Assembly: GCF_014217625.1 (NCBI RefSeq)
Contig: NZ_CP043641.1
Coordinates: 1,550,001 to 1,614,000, forward strand
Length of the DNA: 64,000 bases
Source of the DNA: Leifsonia shinshuensis
Lineage (GTDB): Bacteria > Actinomycetota > Actinomycetes > Actinomycetales > Microbacteriaceae
Reading direction: 5' to 3'
Part shown: positions 1 through 13,267 of the stretch, one piece after another
Layout: every line of letters begins with the position of its first letter
Numbering within the stretch: the stretch's first letter is position 1
Made by a program: the position numbers and the translations under genes
The notes under the pieces: model-generated
Seen by the model: the letters and a program-made list of their open reading frames with translations, nothing else
What the model was told of the DNA's origin: nothing
Databases searched by the model: none

Positions 1-2
1 TG

Positions 3-554
3 AACGAGCGCCACGGCGAGCGCCTGGCCCTGCCCGCCGACCGGAACGCCGGCGACGAGCTCCAGGCGCTGACCGCCGACGCCGCCACCGCCTTCGACAT
101 CGTCACGACGCTCGCGCGCGGCGGGGCGTGGAGCGTCGGCATCGGCATCGGCGCGGTCCGCACGCCGCTCCCCGCCGCGACGCGGGAGGCCAGCGGCGAC
201 GCGTTCGTGGCAGCCCGGGCCGCGGTCACCCGCGCCAAGCGCGCGCCGCTCCGCTTCGCCGCGGAGGCGGTCGCCGCGCCGGAGGCCGCCGCCGACGTCG
301 AAGCGCTGGTCGGCCTCCTGCTGACCCTGCGGGAGACGCGCAGCGCGGCGGGCTGGGAGCTCTACGACCTCGTCGCCGCCGGGCTGACACAGGCGGAGGC
401 CGGCGCGCGGCTCGGGATCACCCCGCAATCGGCGAACGACCGCGCCCGCGCCGCCGGCCTGCGTGCCGACCTCGCGGCGCAGCCGGCCCTGGTTAGGCTG
501 TTGGAGACCGCCGACGCAGCCCAGCAGTCGGCCGAACGTCCGGAGGATGGATGA
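3..554 (+). CDS. SatD-like regulator, C-terminal part (5' end outside window)
   Basis: The reading frame is open from the window edge to a TGA, so the start is missing; about 183 residues are visible. The visible N-terminal part carries a GDELQAL segment followed by GIGIGAV, resembling the SatD family. The last 60 residues contain a helix-turn-helix-like stretch (LTQAEAGARLGITPQSAND), suggesting DNA binding. Its stop overlaps the start of the next gene (ATGA), so the two are [15 protein letters not shown] coupled with a membrane protein. The family match is by eye; the regulatory role is inferred and no target is evident. Confidence 0.6.
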   Translation, partial: NERHGERLALPADRNAGDELQALTADAATAFDIVTTLARGGAWSVGIGIGAVRTPLPAATREASGDAFVAARAAVTRAKRAPLRFAAEAVAAPEAAADVEALVGLLLTLRETRSAAGWELYDLVAAGLTQAEAGARLGITPQSANDRARAAGLRADLAAQPALVRLLETADAAQQSAERPEDG

Positions 555-1150
555 CGTCCCTGCCCGTGCCGCAGTTCCTCGCCGCCATCGTGCCGTTCGC
601 GCTGTGGGCCGTCGCGCTGATCCTCGCGATCGCCGCCGTGTGCTGCATGATCGCCACGCTCCGGTCGCCGCGGCGGCCGCTCGTCTACACCGCGGCCGGC
701 CTGCTCGGGCTCGCGTTCCTCCTCGTCGCCCTCCCCCAGCAGGGCGCCCCGCTGGTCTTCCGCGTGCTCATCGGCATCGTCGCGCTCGTGCTGAGCGTCG
801 TCGGCGGCGGCCCGGCCGCGCAGCTCGCCCTCGCACTCGCCACGCGGAGCACATCGGTGCCCGGCGTCCACGGCGGCATCGTCGTCCACGACAAGGTCAG
901 CGGGATCGAGGAGACGCGCGAGGTGCTGCGCGGCGGCATGACGATCGGCTACCTGGAGCGGTTCGCCACCACCGGCTCGATCATGGCGGGCTTCCCGGAG
1001 GCGCTCGGCGTGCTCATCGCCATCAAGGGCGTCGGCCGGTTCACCGAGCTCGAAGCGCCGGAGGCCCGCGAACGCTTCATCATCGGCACCCTGGTCAGCC
1101 TCATCTGGGCCTGCCTCTGCGCCGGCCTCTTCCGCTTCGCCATCGCCTGA
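551..1150 (+). CDS. Membrane protein of unknown function, coupled to the SatD-like gene
   Basis: This 199-residue protein has hydrophobic segments near residues 9-35, 44-62, 66-95 and a C-terminal one near 178-198, so about four membrane helices. The central part (about 100-170) is polar and contains an amphipathic segment with ERFATTGSIMAGFPEA. The start overlaps the previous stop by ATGA, indicating an operon. I do not recognise a named family. SatD-like proteins are often paired with such a membrane partner, but that does not assign a function. A long palindromic terminator follows immediately. Confidence 0.7.
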   Translation: MTSLPVPQFLAAIVPFALWAVALILAIAAVCCMIATLRSPRRPLVYTAAGLLGLAFLLVALPQQGAPLVFRVLIGIVALVLSVVGGGPAAQLALALATRSTSVPGVHGGIVVHDKVSGIEETREVLRGGMTIGYLERFATTGSIMAGFPEALGVLIAIKGVGRFTELEAPEARERFIIGTLVSLIWACLCAGLFRFAIA

Positions 1151-1216
1151 CCGCCGAGGGGCACGTAAACGCCCCTAAAACTGCGGTTTAGGGGCGTTTA
1201 GGTGCCCCTCGGCGGT
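1150..1216. terminator. Palindromic bidirectional terminator-like repeat, copy 1
   Basis: Two 30-nt arms (1150-1179 and 1187-1216) pair with a single G-G mismatch (1165/1201) around a 7-nt loop. It fills the gap between two convergent genes and ends in A/T-rich steps at the loop (TAAA/TTTA). A related copy in the opposite orientation lies at 43871-43935, with 57 of 65 positions identical, so this is a member of a repeat family rather than a one-off terminator. Confidence 0.75.
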
Positions 1217-1218
1217 GG

Positions 1219-1848
1219 TCAGTCGTGGGATTTGGGGTGGCGCTTGTAGGGGCTGACCGTGGGGTCGCCGGGGAGCCAGTACCGCCAGGGGAAGGTCACG
1301 CTCCCGCCCGCTCCGGAGACGCCGGTGCGCGGGCCGGTCTCGTAGGCCGGCTGGACGGTCGGCAGCTCCAGCTCGAACGGCGGCGCGAACAGGTCGGAGC
1401 CGTTCTCCGACAGCAGGATGCCGGCCGCCACCACCAGTCGCGCGGGTCCCCGCGCCAGGTCGCGCGCCGCGACGGCCCGGCCGACGGGACCGCCGCGCCT
1501 GTGTGCGGCCAGCTCCGCGCCCTCCACGACCTCCCCGGCCCGCAGCAGCACCGCCGACGACACACCCTCGGGCGAGCACACCACGTTCGCGCAGACGTGC
1601 ATCCCATAGGTGAAGTACGTGTAGAGGTGGCCGGGGCCGCCGTACATCACCGCGTTGCGCTTGGTGCGGCCGCGGAAGGAGTGCGAGCCGGGGTCGACGC
1701 CGTCGCCGACGTAGGCCTCCACCTCGCTGATCCGGATGCCGACGACGCCCTCCTCCGTCTCGTGGCGGAGCACGGCGCCGAGCAGTTGCGGCGCGACCTC
1801 CAGCGCCGACGCGGCGAACACGTCGCGCCCGGGCCGGTAGAGCGTCAT
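1219..1848 (-). CDS. mpg: DNA-3-methyladenine glycosylase (AAG/MPG family)
   Basis: A 209-residue protein of the alkyladenine DNA glycosylase family, which excises alkylated purines such as 3-methyladenine to start base-excision repair in the cytoplasm. Visible family features are ISEVEAYVGDGVDPGSHSFRGRT (given here only as the region near residues 40-62, with the catalytic Glu in EVEAY), the NAVMYGGPGHLYTYFTYGMH block near 65-84, and VLLRAGE near 100. It follows a 35-residue membrane peptide by 10 nt and argH before that, so it is probably the last gene of the arginine transcript. Confidence 0.93.
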   Translation of the reverse strand: MTLYRPGRDVFAASALEVAPQLLGAVLRHETEEGVVGIRISEVEAYVGDGVDPGSHSFRGRTKRNAVMYGGPGHLYTYFTYGMHVCANVVCSPEGVSSAVLLRAGEVVEGAELAAHRRGGPVGRAVAARDLARGPARLVVAAGILLSENGSDLFAPPFELELPTVQPAYETGPRTGVSGAGGSVTFPWRYWLPGDPTVSPYKRHPKSHD

Positions 1849-1858
1849 GCTGCCCGGC

Positions 1859-1965
1859 TCAGAAGATCCGGCCGCCGGCGGCGACGGTCACGATCAGTCC
1901 GACGACGATCACCGCGACCGCCACCACCACGATCAGCGGAATGAGCCAGCCGGGACGCCGGGCCA

Positions 1966-1966
<1 letters not shown>
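1859..1966 (-). CDS. 35-residue single-span membrane peptide between argH and mpg
   Basis: A short frame begins at an ATG that shares its A with the argH stop (TGATG) and encodes MARRPGWLIP, then one continuous hydrophobic segment of about 20 residues (IPLIVVVAVAVIVVGLIVTV) and a short AAGGRIF tail. Positive charges precede the span, consistent with an inserted small membrane protein with its N-terminus inside. The overlap with argH and the 10-nt gap to mpg place it in the operon. No family is recognised; it could be a real microprotein or a [13 protein letters not shown] bridge between argH and mpg. Confidence 0.55.
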
Positions 1967-5645
<3,679 letters not shown>

Positions 5646-5649
<4 letters not shown>

Positions 5650-6563
5650 GCCGGCACCACCTCCGTTCCGATTCCGGACTGCGTGAACACCTCGAGGAGG
5701 ATCGAGTGCGCCACGCGTCCGTCGATGATCGCGGCCTTCGGCACGCCGCCGTCGACCGCGTCCAGGCAGGCCGACATCTTGGGGATCATGCCCGACTCCA
5801 GCGCGGGCAGCAGCTCGCGCAGCTCGGGCGCGGCGATCTTGGACAGCAGCGAGTCGCGGTTCGGCCAGTCGCTGTAGAGACCGGCGACGTCGGTCAGGAT
5901 GACGAGCTTCGCCGCCCCGAGCGCGACGGCGAGCGCCGCAGCGGCCGCGTCGGCGTTGACGTTGAGCGCCTGGCCCGGGTCGTCGATGTCCGGCGCGATC
6001 GAGGAGACCACCGGGATGCGGCCGGCGTCGAGCTGTGCGAGCACGGCCTCCGGGTTCACGCCGATCACGTCGCCCACGAGGCCGAGGTCGACCTCCTCGC
6101 CGTCGACCACGGCGCCGCGCTTGCGGCCCTGGAACAGCCCGGCGTCCTCCCCGGACAGACCGGCGGCGAGCGGGCCGTGCTTGTTGATGTTGCCGACGAT
6201 GTCGCGGTTGATCTGGCCGGTCAGGACCATGCGCACCACGTCCATCGCGTCCGGTGTGGTCACCCGGTAGCCGCCGCGGAACTCGCTCTCGATGCCGAGC
6301 CGGTCGAGCATCGCGGAGATCTGCGGACCGCCGCCGTGCACGACCACCGGGCGCAGCCCCGCGTAGCGCAGGTAGACGATGTCCTCCGCGAAGGTGCGCT
6401 GGAGGTCCTCGCTCACCATGGCGTTGCCGCCGAACTTCACCACGATGATGCGGTCGTGGAAGGTCTTCAGCCAGGGCAGCGACTCGATCAGGGTCGCGGC
6501 TTTGTCCGCGGCGGCGGCGCGCTCGGCGGCCTCCGCGGTGTCGGTGTCGGTGTCGGTCGTCAT
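5646..6563 (-). CDS. argB: Acetylglutamate kinase
   Basis: Phosphorylates N-acetylglutamate, the usual arginine-feedback point of the pathway. The amino-acid-kinase fold is visible: VVKFGGNAM near residue 40, HGGGPQIS near 75, and AGLYSDWPN in the C-terminal nucleotide-binding part. I chose the ATG at 6563, one nt after the argJ stop (305 residues); a GTG at 6581 would add six residues and overlap argJ. The N-terminus contains a TDTDTDT repeat from a GT-rich stretch. The regulatory N-terminal helix typical of arginine-inhibited forms appears to be present. Confidence 0.94.
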
Positions 6564-6564
6564 G

Positions 6565-7719
6565 TCAGCTGGAGTAGGCACTGTTCTCGTGGACGTAGTC
6601 GTGGGTCAGGTCGTTGGTGAGGATGGCCGCCGTCTCGTCGCCCGCGTGCAGGTCGATGAGCACGTGCACCGCGCGCGGCGTCAGGTCGACCAGGTCGCGC
6701 GGCTGGTCCGGCTCCCCCGCCGTGCACACCTGCACGCCGTTGATCGCGACGTCGATGCCGTACGGGTCGAACTCCGCGTCGGTGGTGCCGACCGCGGCGA
6801 GCACGCGGCCCCAGTTGGGGTCGTTGCCGAAAATGGCCGCCTTGAACAGGTTCGACCGCGACACCGCGCGGCCGACGGTCACGGCCTCGTCCTCGGTCCT
6901 GGCGTTGACGACCTCGATCGTGACGTCGTGGGAGGCGCCCTCGGCGTCCTCCTGGAGCTGCGTTGCCAGGCTGCGGCACACCTCGGTGAGCGCGAACGTG
7001 AACTCGTCCAGGTCGGGCGTGACGCCGCTCGCGCCGGAGCCGAGCAGCGCGACGGTGTCGTTGGTCGACATGCAGCCGTCCGAGTCGAGGCGGTCGAAGG
7101 TGACCCGGGTGGCTGCGCGGAGCGCCGAGTCGAGCTGAGTGGAGTCGAGCACGGCGTCCGTCGTGATGACGACGAGCATCGTCGCGAGGCCCGGCGCGAG
7201 CATCCCGGCGCCCTTGGCCATGCCGCCGACCGACCAGCCGGCCGCTGAGACCTGCTCGGCCTGCTTCGGGCGCGTGTCGGTGGTCATGATCGCCTCGGCC
7301 GCGCCGAGCCCGGAGTCGCCGGCGAGGGCGGTGGCCGCCTGGGCGACACCCGTGGTCAGCTTCTGGAGGTCGAGCTGCTCGCCGATCAGGCCGGTGGAGC
7401 AGACCAGCACGTCACCGGCGGAGACGCCGAGCGCCTCGCCCACGGCCTCCGCCGTCGCGTGCGTGGTCTGGAAGCCCTGCGCGCCGGTGTAGCAGTTCGC
7501 GCCGCCGGAGTTCAGGACGATCGCCGACACGACGCCGTCGGCGATGACCTGCTCGCTCCACAGCACCGGGTTCGCCTTGCAGCGGTTGGTCGTGAAGACC
7601 GCGGCGGCCGCCGTCAGCGGTCCGCGGTTCTGGACGAGCGCGAGGTCGCGCTTGCCGCTCGACTTGAGGCCGGCGACGACGCCGGCGGCGGAGAATCCCT
7701 TGGCGGTGGTGACGCTCAT
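6565..7719 (-). CDS. argJ: Glutamate N-acetyltransferase / amino-acid acetyltransferase
   Basis: A 384-residue ArgJ, which recycles the acetyl group from N-acetylornithine to glutamate and in bifunctional forms also makes N-acetylglutamate from acetyl-CoA. The self-cleavage region is seen as [15 protein letters not shown], where the Thr after APGLA should become the N-terminal nucleophile of the beta chain. The ATG at 7719 overlaps the argC stop (ATGA). No separate argA is visible here, consistent with the cyclic route. Whether it is bifunctional cannot be told from sequence alone. Confidence 0.95.
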   Translation of the reverse strand: MSVTTAKGFSAAGVVAGLKSSGKRDLALVQNRGPLTAAAAVFTTNRCKANPVLWSEQVIADGVVSAIVLNSGGANCYTGAQGFQTTHATAEAVGEALGVSAGDVLVCSTGLIGEQLDLQKLTTGVAQAATALAGDSGLGAAEAIMTTDTRPKQAEQVSAAGWSVGGMAKGAGMLAPGLATMLVVITTDAVLDSTQLDSALRAATRVTFDRLDSDGCMSTNDTVALLGSGASGVTPDLDEFTFALTEVCRSLATQLQEDAEGASHDVTIEVVNARTEDEAVTVGRAVSRSNLFKAAIFGNDPNWGRVLAAVGTTDAEFDPYGIDVAINGVQVCTAGEPDQPRDLVDLTPRAVHVLIDLHAGDETAAILTNDLTHDYVHENSAYSS

Positions 7720-8765
7720 GGCGCGACTCCGTTCACACTCAGACCGGCGGTCTCGGGGAGCCCGAGAGCGATGTTCGCGGACTGGATCGCCGCGCCGGCC
7801 GTTCCTTTGTACAGATTGTCGATGGCGAGCACGGTCACGACCCGGCCCGCCGCCTGGTCGAGGGCGACCCCGATCAGCACGGTGTTCGACCCCAGCACGT
7901 CCGCCGTGCGCGGCACGACCCCTGCGGGCAGGACGTGCACGAACGGCTCGTCCGCGTAGGCGGCCTCCCAGACCTCCTGCACGTGTGCGGCGGTCACTCC
8001 CGGCTTCACCCGCGCGGTGGTGGTCGCCAGGATCCCCCGCGACATCGGCACGAGCACCGGAGTGAACGAGAGGGTCGGCGTCGTCGCGCCCGCTTTGCGG
8101 AGGTTCTGCTGGATCTCCGGGATGTGCCGGTGCGTGCCGCCGACCGCGTACGGGTTGGCGGAGCCGAGGATCTCGCTGGCCAGATACATCGTCTTGAGCG
8201 ACTTCCCCGCGCCGGACGGCCCGACGGCGAGGACGCTGACGATGTCCTCCTCCTCGACCACCCCGGCGTGGATGCCCGGCGCGAGCGCGAGCGAGACGGC
8301 GCTCGCGTTGCAGCCGGGCGCCGCAATGCGGGTCGCTCCGGCGAGGTGCGCGCGCTGCTTGGCGCCGTCGGCCCCGACGATCAGCTCGGGGACGCCGTAC
8401 GCCCACGAGCCGAAGTACTCGCCGCCGTAGAACGCGTCCCAGTCGGCCGGGTCCTCCAGCCGGTGGTCGGCCCCCGCGTCGACGACGAGGGTGTCGCCGG
8501 GCAGCTGCGCGGCGACCTCCCCGGAGCGGCCGTGCGGCAGCGCGAGGAAGACCACGTCGTGACCGGCGAGGTTCTCCGGCGTGTTCTCGGTGAGGGTGAG
8601 GTGGGCGAGGGAGCGCAGGTGCGGCTGGTGCGCGGCGAGTGGGTGACCGGCGTTGTTGTGCGCGGTCACAGTGCGGATCTCGAAGTCGGGATGGTCGGCG
8701 AGGATGCGCAGCAGCTCGCCACCCGCGTACCCGGAGGCACCGGCGACGGCAACCGAGAGAGTCAT
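7716..8765 (-). CDS. argC: N-acetyl-gamma-glutamyl-phosphate reductase
   Basis: A 349-residue NADPH-dependent reductase, first gene of the arginine operon. [14 protein letters not shown] at the N-terminus is the dinucleotide-binding loop; the catalytic Cys is in [10 protein letters not shown], and [10 protein letters not shown] is the conserved substrate-side loop. I start it at the ATG at 8765, preceded by a good ribosome site (AAGGAA 5-6 nt upstream); longer upstream frames lack family similarity. A leader of about 140 nt separates it from a TAGGGT hexamer at 8915-8920. Confidence 0.96.
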   Translation of the reverse strand: MTLSVAVAGASGYAGGELLRILADHPDFEIRTVTAHNNAGHPLAAHQPHLRSLAHLTLTENTPENLAGHDVVFLALPHGRSGEVAAQLPGDTLVVDAGADHRLEDPADWDAFYGGEYFGSWAYGVPELIVGADGAKQRAHLAGATRIAAPGCNASAVSLALAPGIHAGVVEEEDIVSVLAVGPSGAGKSLKTMYLASEILGSANPYAVGGTHRHIPEIQQNLRKAGATTPTLSFTPVLVPMSRGILATTTARVKPGVTAAHVQEVWEAAYADEPFVHVLPAGVVPRTADVLGSNTVLIGVALDQAAGRVVTVLAIDNLYKGTAGAAIQSANIALGLPETAGLSVNGVAP

Positions 8766-9163
8766 GCTTGTTCCTTGATGGGGTGGACGACAGGGGGCCG
8801 AGGAGCCGGCGACGCCCATGTCCGACCGCGAAGGGTCGCCCGAGCGCCGCCTAGATTCGGCGGTCGCGCAGGCGTCGGCGCATCGAGGGGGCACCGACGG
8901 TAAGCATGTAGACCACCCTAGCGCCCTCTCCCTCCGCGCCGCCAAATCGCGGGCGTCACACACGGCCGGCGAACACCCGCGCCGTCGTCCGCCCCGCACA
9001 CCACCGATGGGTTCTGCCGCGCCGGTGAACCGCCGGGTGATCTTTCCGGAGCCGGGTCGGCCCCCGGCCGAACGGCCTCCGTCCCGCGCCTATCCTGACC
9101 CGGGCGACTCTCGCCGTCACTCACGAGGTGAGGCGACTTCCACGATCCGAAAGCGAGCCGTCG
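8766..9163. other. 398-bp divergent intergenic region (argC leader and asn-synthetase-like promoter)
   Basis: No convincing gene lies here. On the minus strand a TAGGGT hexamer (8915-8920) is a candidate argC -10, leaving a leader of about 140 nt with a small stem CCGCC/GGCGG near 8848-8863; I see no clear ArgR box. On the plus strand TATCCT (9091-9096) is a candidate -10 for the next gene. The long leader is compatible with regulation of argC but no known riboswitch was recognised. Confidence 0.45.
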
Positions 9164-10666
9164 ATGAATCCGTTCCGCTACCGCCGTCAGTTCCTGCTGA
9201 CCCCGTCCCGGAACGTGGACCTGCCCGGATGGACGACGCTCGACATCGCCGACTACCGGCTGCACGCGCATCCCGACCTCGCGGTGAGTGTGCACGACGA
9301 CGAGGCCTCCCCCGTCCGCCTCCTGCTTCTCGGCTTCGCGATCGACCCGGCACGGCCTGGGCTCGACGATGCCGCACTCCTGGCGGAGCTCGCCGCGACC
9401 TGGCGCGGCGACGTCTCGACCTGGTCCGCGGTCGAGCTGGCCGGCCGCTTCGTCCTCGTGGTGTTCACCGCGGACGATGTCCTGTTCCTCGCCGACCCCT
9501 GCGGGCTGCGGACCCTCGAATACACGCGGCGAGACGGCGCGCTGCACCTCGCCTCGCAGGCGCTGCTGCTGGAGCAGGTCGTGCCGCTCAGGCCGAGCGC
9601 GCGGTATCGCGACCTGCTCGAGTCCCGCTACTGGCGCAACTCCCAGGAGGCCTTCCTGCCCGCGGACGCGACACCGTTCGAGGACGTGGATCGTCTGGTC
9701 CCGAACCACCTGCTCCGAGCCAGCACGGGAGAGCAGGAGCGCTACTGGCCGGTGCAGGACACCGCCCTGCACGCCAGGCAGGGGGCGGACCCCGCGTTCC
9801 TGATCGAGTCGGCGATCACGAGACTCCGGGCGTCCCTCGCGGCCGCGGCGGACCGGTTCCCGGTCGCGCTGCCCGTGACCGGCGGCCTGGACTCGCGCAT
9901 GCTCCTGGCGGCGTCCGGGCCGCTGGCGGACCGGCTGTTCTATTACACGCTCCGCTACCGGCACCTGCATCGCAGGTCGCCGGACATCGCCATCCCGTCC
10001 CGGCTGCTGGCCGCACGCGGGCTGGAGCACCACATCATCGACTGCCGCGAGCCGGCCACCGCGGAATGGCTGCGGGTCTATCGCGACAACTCCGCCATCT
10101 CGCACCTCGACGACTGGGGCCAGATCGCCTACGGAATGGAGCGCGGTTTCCCCGCCGAGCGGGTGGCCCTGAAGGGCAACGCGGCCGAGATCGCCCAGTT
10201 CTACCTCCGGACCGACGGCATCCTCCCTGACACCGACACCGGCCGGCAGCTCGCCCGCCTCATCCCCGGCTGGGAGACGGCGCCCGCGATCGTCGCCTCC
10301 CTCGACGTGTGGCGGGAGAAGGCAGCGCCCGCCGCCGCTGCGGTGGGGATCGACCTCGACGTCCTGTTCCACTGGGAGCACTTGTGCGGCTCCTGGCAGG
10401 CACAGAGCCAGCTCGAATGGGACATCGCCCAGGAGGCCTTCACCCCGTTCAACGACCGCGTGCTCCTCACGACCCTGCTGCAGCTGCCCGACGAACTGCG
10501 TTCCGCTCCCGAGCGCGTGGCCTTCCGGCAGATCATCGCCTCGGGCGGCGACGACTGGCTGAAGGAACCGATCAATCCCCGCACGTCGGGCCTGCGCGTG
10601 CAGGAGTTCCTGCCTCGCGCCGCCTATCGCGTGAAGCGCAAGCTGCGATCCCGAAGCGTCCTCTGA
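9164..10666 (+). CDS. Asparagine-synthetase-like ATP-pyrophosphatase protein, glutaminase-dead
   Basis: About 500 residues in two parts. Residues 1-140 resemble the class-II glutamine amidotransferase fold (ELAGRFVLVV, DPCGLRTLEY, GALHLASQALLL) but there is no Cys at position 2, so glutamine hydrolysis is not expected. Residues 210-450 are the synthetase domain with a PP-loop TGGLDSR (239-245) for adenylation, while the usual GEGADE-type motif is replaced by KGNAAEI. Such proteins occur in surface-polysaccharide and peptide-modifying loci; here it stands alone between argC and pheT. I start at ATG 9164; GTG 9128 would add 12 residues. The substrate is unknown. Confidence 0.75.
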   Translation: MNPFRYRRQFLLTPSRNVDLPGWTTLDIADYRLHAHPDLAVSVHDDEASPVRLLLLGFAIDPARPGLDDAALLAELAATWRGDVSTWSAVELAGRFVLVVFTADDVLFLADPCGLRTLEYTRRDGALHLASQALLLEQVVPLRPSARYRDLLESRYWRNSQEAFLPADATPFEDVDRLVPNHLLRASTGEQERYWPVQDTALHARQGADPAFLIESAITRLRASLAAAADRFPVALPVTGGLDSRMLLAASGPLADRLFYYTLRYRHLHRRSPDIAIPSRLLAARGLEHHIIDCREPATAEWLRVYRDNSAISHLDDWGQIAYGMERGFPAERVALKGNAAEIAQFYLRTDGILPDTDTGRQLARLIPGWETAPAIVASLDVWREKAAPAAAAVGIDLDVLFHWEHLCGSWQAQSQLEWDIAQEAFTPFNDRVLLTTLLQLPDELRSAPERVAFRQIIASGGDDWLKEPINPRTSGLRVQEFLPRAAYRVKRKLRSRSVL

Positions 10667-10678
10667 CGGCCGCGCGGC

Positions 10679-10717
10679 GATCCGTGCCGGATGGGGCCTC
10701 CCACCCGGCACGGGATC
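10679..10717. terminator. Bidirectional stem-loop between convergent genes
   Basis: GATCC-GTGCCGG-ATGGG (10679-10695) pairs with 10700-10717 with one bulged C and one mismatch. It fills the 57-bp gap between the stops of the asparagine-synthetase-like gene (plus) and pheT (minus). No strong T run follows, as is common in high-GC actinobacteria. Confidence 0.6.
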
Positions 10718-10723
10718 GTTCCG

Positions 10724-13267
10724 CTACTCGCGGATATGCGCGCCGAACAGCTCCTCGGCACGCGCCGCCCCCGCGAGCTTCGCCTCGCTGGCTTCGGCCG
10801 CGGTGAGGGTGCGGTCGTCGGCGCGGAAGCGCAGCGCGAAGGTGAGGCTCTTGCGGTCGGCCGGGAGACCGGCGCCGCGGTAGTCGTCGACCAGGCGGAT
10901 GTCCTCCAGGAGCGCGCCGGCGCCCTCCCGGACCGCGGCCAGCAGCTCGCCGGCCGGGACCTCGTCGCGCACGACGAGCGACAGGTCCTGCGTCGCCGCC
11001 GGGAAGCCGGCGATCACGCCCGCGACGATGTCGGCGGGCGCGACGGCGATCAGCGCGTCCAGGTCGAGCTCGTAGACCGCGACGACGCGCGGGAGGTCGA
11101 GGTCCTCCGCGATCGCGGGCAGCAGCTCGCCGGCGTAGCCCACGACGACGCGCGAGCCGTCCGCGGCGTGCGCCACGAGCTGGGCGGTGCGTCCCGGGTG
11201 CAGCGCCTGGTGGCGGCTCTGCACCGGCTCGACGCGGACGCCCACGGCGGTCGCGGTCTGCTGCACGGCGGTCAGCGCGTCGGCGAGTCCGGCGGCGACG
11301 GGCGCCTGGCCGGGCTGCTTCTCCACCGGGCTGCCGACGATCAGGCCGGCGAGGTGGCGCGGCTGCGCGGGAATGCCCGCGTTCAGGCCGGCGAGCACGT
11401 CGTCGCCCGGGAGGGCGGCGCCGAGCGGCAGCTCCTCGCTGCCGAGCACGCCGCCTGCGGGGAGGAACACCGTGCCGAGCTCGTAGACGCGCAGGTCGAC
11501 GAGGCCGCGCGCGAGGTTGCGCTTGGCCACGTCGATCAGGCCGGGAAGGAGCGAGGTGCGCAGGTACGGGGCGGTCGCGTCGAGCGCGTTCGCCAGGCGC
11601 ACCGCCGGCACCGGGCCGGCCTCGGGCGAGCCGAACAGATCGTTCTGCGCCTCCGAGACGAACGGGAAGGCGAGCACCTCGGTCGCGCCGTTGTCGGCGA
11701 GCATTTGGGCGACCGAGCGGCGCAGCTTCTGCGCGCGCGACAGGCCGCGGCCGGGAGGCGCGACGGGCAGCACGGACGGGATGCGGTCGAACCCGACGAT
11801 GCGGGCGACCTCCTCCGCCAGGTCGGACTTGTCGCGCAGGTCAGGACGCCAGCTCGGCGGCACGACGAGCAGGCCGTCGGCGTCGCCGGTCACGGTGCCG
11901 CCGATCTCGGCGAGCGCGCCGCGCACCTCGTCGTCGGTGAACGCCACCCCGATCAGGTTCGGGATGTAGGCGCTCGGCAGGCGGATGGGCTCCGCCTCCC
12001 CCGCGGTGTCGAGCAGCGAGCCGAGCTCGTCGGCGTGGCCACCGGCGAGCTGTTCCAGGAGCTGCACGACGCGGGCGGCCGCCGCGACGGCGACGCGCGG
12101 GTCGACCCCGCGCTCGAAGCGCTTGGAGGCCTCGCTCGGCAGCTTGTGCCGGCGGGCGGTGCGCGCGATCGACACCGGGTCGAAGTTGGCGGCCTCCACC
12201 AGCACGTTGCTCGTGCCCGCGCCGATCTCGGTGGACGCTCCGCCCATCACGCCGGCCAGGCCGATGGCCCCGGACTCGTCGGTGATGAGGAGGTCCTCCT
12301 CGTCCAGGACGCGGGTCTGGTCGTCCAGGGTCACCAGCGTCTCGCCCGCGTGCGCGCGGCGCACGATGATGCCGCCGGAGAGCTTGTCGAGGTCGTAGCC
12401 GTGGATCGGCTGGCCGAGCTCGAGCATCACGTAGTTGGTGATGTCCACGATCAGCGAGATCGAGCGGATGCCGGCGAGCTTCAGCCGCGCGACCATCCAC
12501 GGCGGGGTCGGCCGGGAGCCGTCGACGTCGCGGACGACGCGCGTGACGAACACCGTGGCGCCGACGCGGCCGCGGATCGGCGCGCGGTCGTCGATCGTCA
12601 CGCTGAAGCCGTGCGCGTGCGCTCCCGTGGAGTGGACGCGGACGGCCTCGGCCGGGTCGCGGAAAGCCGCGCCGGTCGCGTGCGAGTACTCGCGGGCGAT
12701 GCCGCGGATGGAGAACGCGTAGCCGCGGTCGGGCGTGACGTTGACCTCCACCGCGGTGTCGTCCAGCCCGAGCAGCGAGATGGCGTCGGCGCCGACCTCC
12801 GGGTCGAGCCCGAGCGTCGTCAGCCGCAGGATGCCCTCGTGGTCGTCGCCGAGGCCGAGCTCGCGCGCGGAGGCGATCATGCCGTCCGAGACGTGCCCGT
12901 AGGTCTTGCGGGCGGCGATCGGGAACGGTCCGGGCAGGACCGAGCCGGGCAGCGTCACGACGACCTTGTCGCCGGGGAAGAAGTTGCGGGCGCCGCAGAC
13001 GATGCCGTGGACGGCGTCGCCACCGTCGGCGGCCTTCTGGCCTTCCGGAGCGCTGCGGACCTGGCACCAGCGGATGGTCTTGCCGTTGCTCTGCGGCTCC
13101 TCCACGAAGTCCAGCACCTGGCCGACGACCACCGGGCCGCTGATCTCGAAGGTGTGGACGTCCTCCTCCTCGAGCCCGACGGACACGAGGGCGGCGTGGA
13201 CCTCGTCGGCCGTGGTGCCGGGCTCGAGGTCGACGTACTCGCCGAGCCAACTCAGGGGGACGCGCAT
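10724..13267 (-). CDS. pheT: Phenylalanyl-tRNA synthetase beta subunit
   Basis: An 847-residue beta chain of the alpha2-beta2 enzyme that charges tRNA-Phe. It begins with the typical [14 protein letters not shown], followed by the OB-fold B1 tRNA-binding domain (about 45-155), the B3/B4 editing domain, B5 (region with LIGVAFTDDEVR), the catalytic-like core, and a C-terminal ferredoxin-fold anticodon-binding domain (last 95 residues, FPAATQDLSLVV onward). The ATG shares one nt with the pheS stop (TGATG). Length is normal for the long bacterial form. Confidence 0.97.
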   Translation of the reverse strand: MRVPLSWLGEYVDLEPGTTADEVHAALVSVGLEEEDVHTFEISGPVVVGQVLDFVEEPQSNGKTIRWCQVRSAPEGQKAADGGDAVHGIVCGARNFFPGDKVVVTLPGSVLPGPFPIAARKTYGHVSDGMIASARELGLGDDHEGILRLTTLGLDPEVGADAISLLGLDDTAVEVNVTPDRGYAFSIRGIAREYSHATGAAFRDPAEAVRVHSTGAHAHGFSVTIDDRAPIRGRVGATVFVTRVVRDVDGSRPTPPWMVARLKLAGIRSISLIVDITNYVMLELGQPIHGYDLDKLSGGIIVRRAHAGETLVTLDDQTRVLDEEDLLITDESGAIGLAGVMGGASTEIGAGTSNVLVEAANFDPVSIARTARRHKLPSEASKRFERGVDPRVAVAAAARVVQLLEQLAGGHADELGSLLDTAGEAEPIRLPSAYIPNLIGVAFTDDEVRGALAEIGGTVTGDADGLLVVPPSWRPDLRDKSDLAEEVARIVGFDRIPSVLPVAPPGRGLSRAQKLRRSVAQMLADNGATEVLAFPFVSEAQNDLFGSPEAGPVPAVRLANALDATAPYLRTSLLPGLIDVAKRNLARGLVDLRVYELGTVFLPAGGVLGSEELPLGAALPGDDVLAGLNAGIPAQPRHLAGLIVGSPVEKQPGQAPVAAGLADALTAVQQTATAVGVRVEPVQSRHQALHPGRTAQLVAHAADGSRVVVGYAGELLPAIAEDLDLPRVVAVYELDLDALIAVAPADIVAGVIAGFPAATQDLSLVVRDEVPAGELLAAVREGAGALLEDIRLVDDYRGAGLPADRKSLTFALRFRADDRTLTAAEASEAKLAGAARAEELFGAHIRE

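Noticed and set aside
9164..10666. Lasso-peptide or capsule biosynthesis cluster
   Set aside because: No precursor peptide, leader peptidase, glycosyltransferase or other pathway gene lies next to the asparagine-synthetase-like gene.
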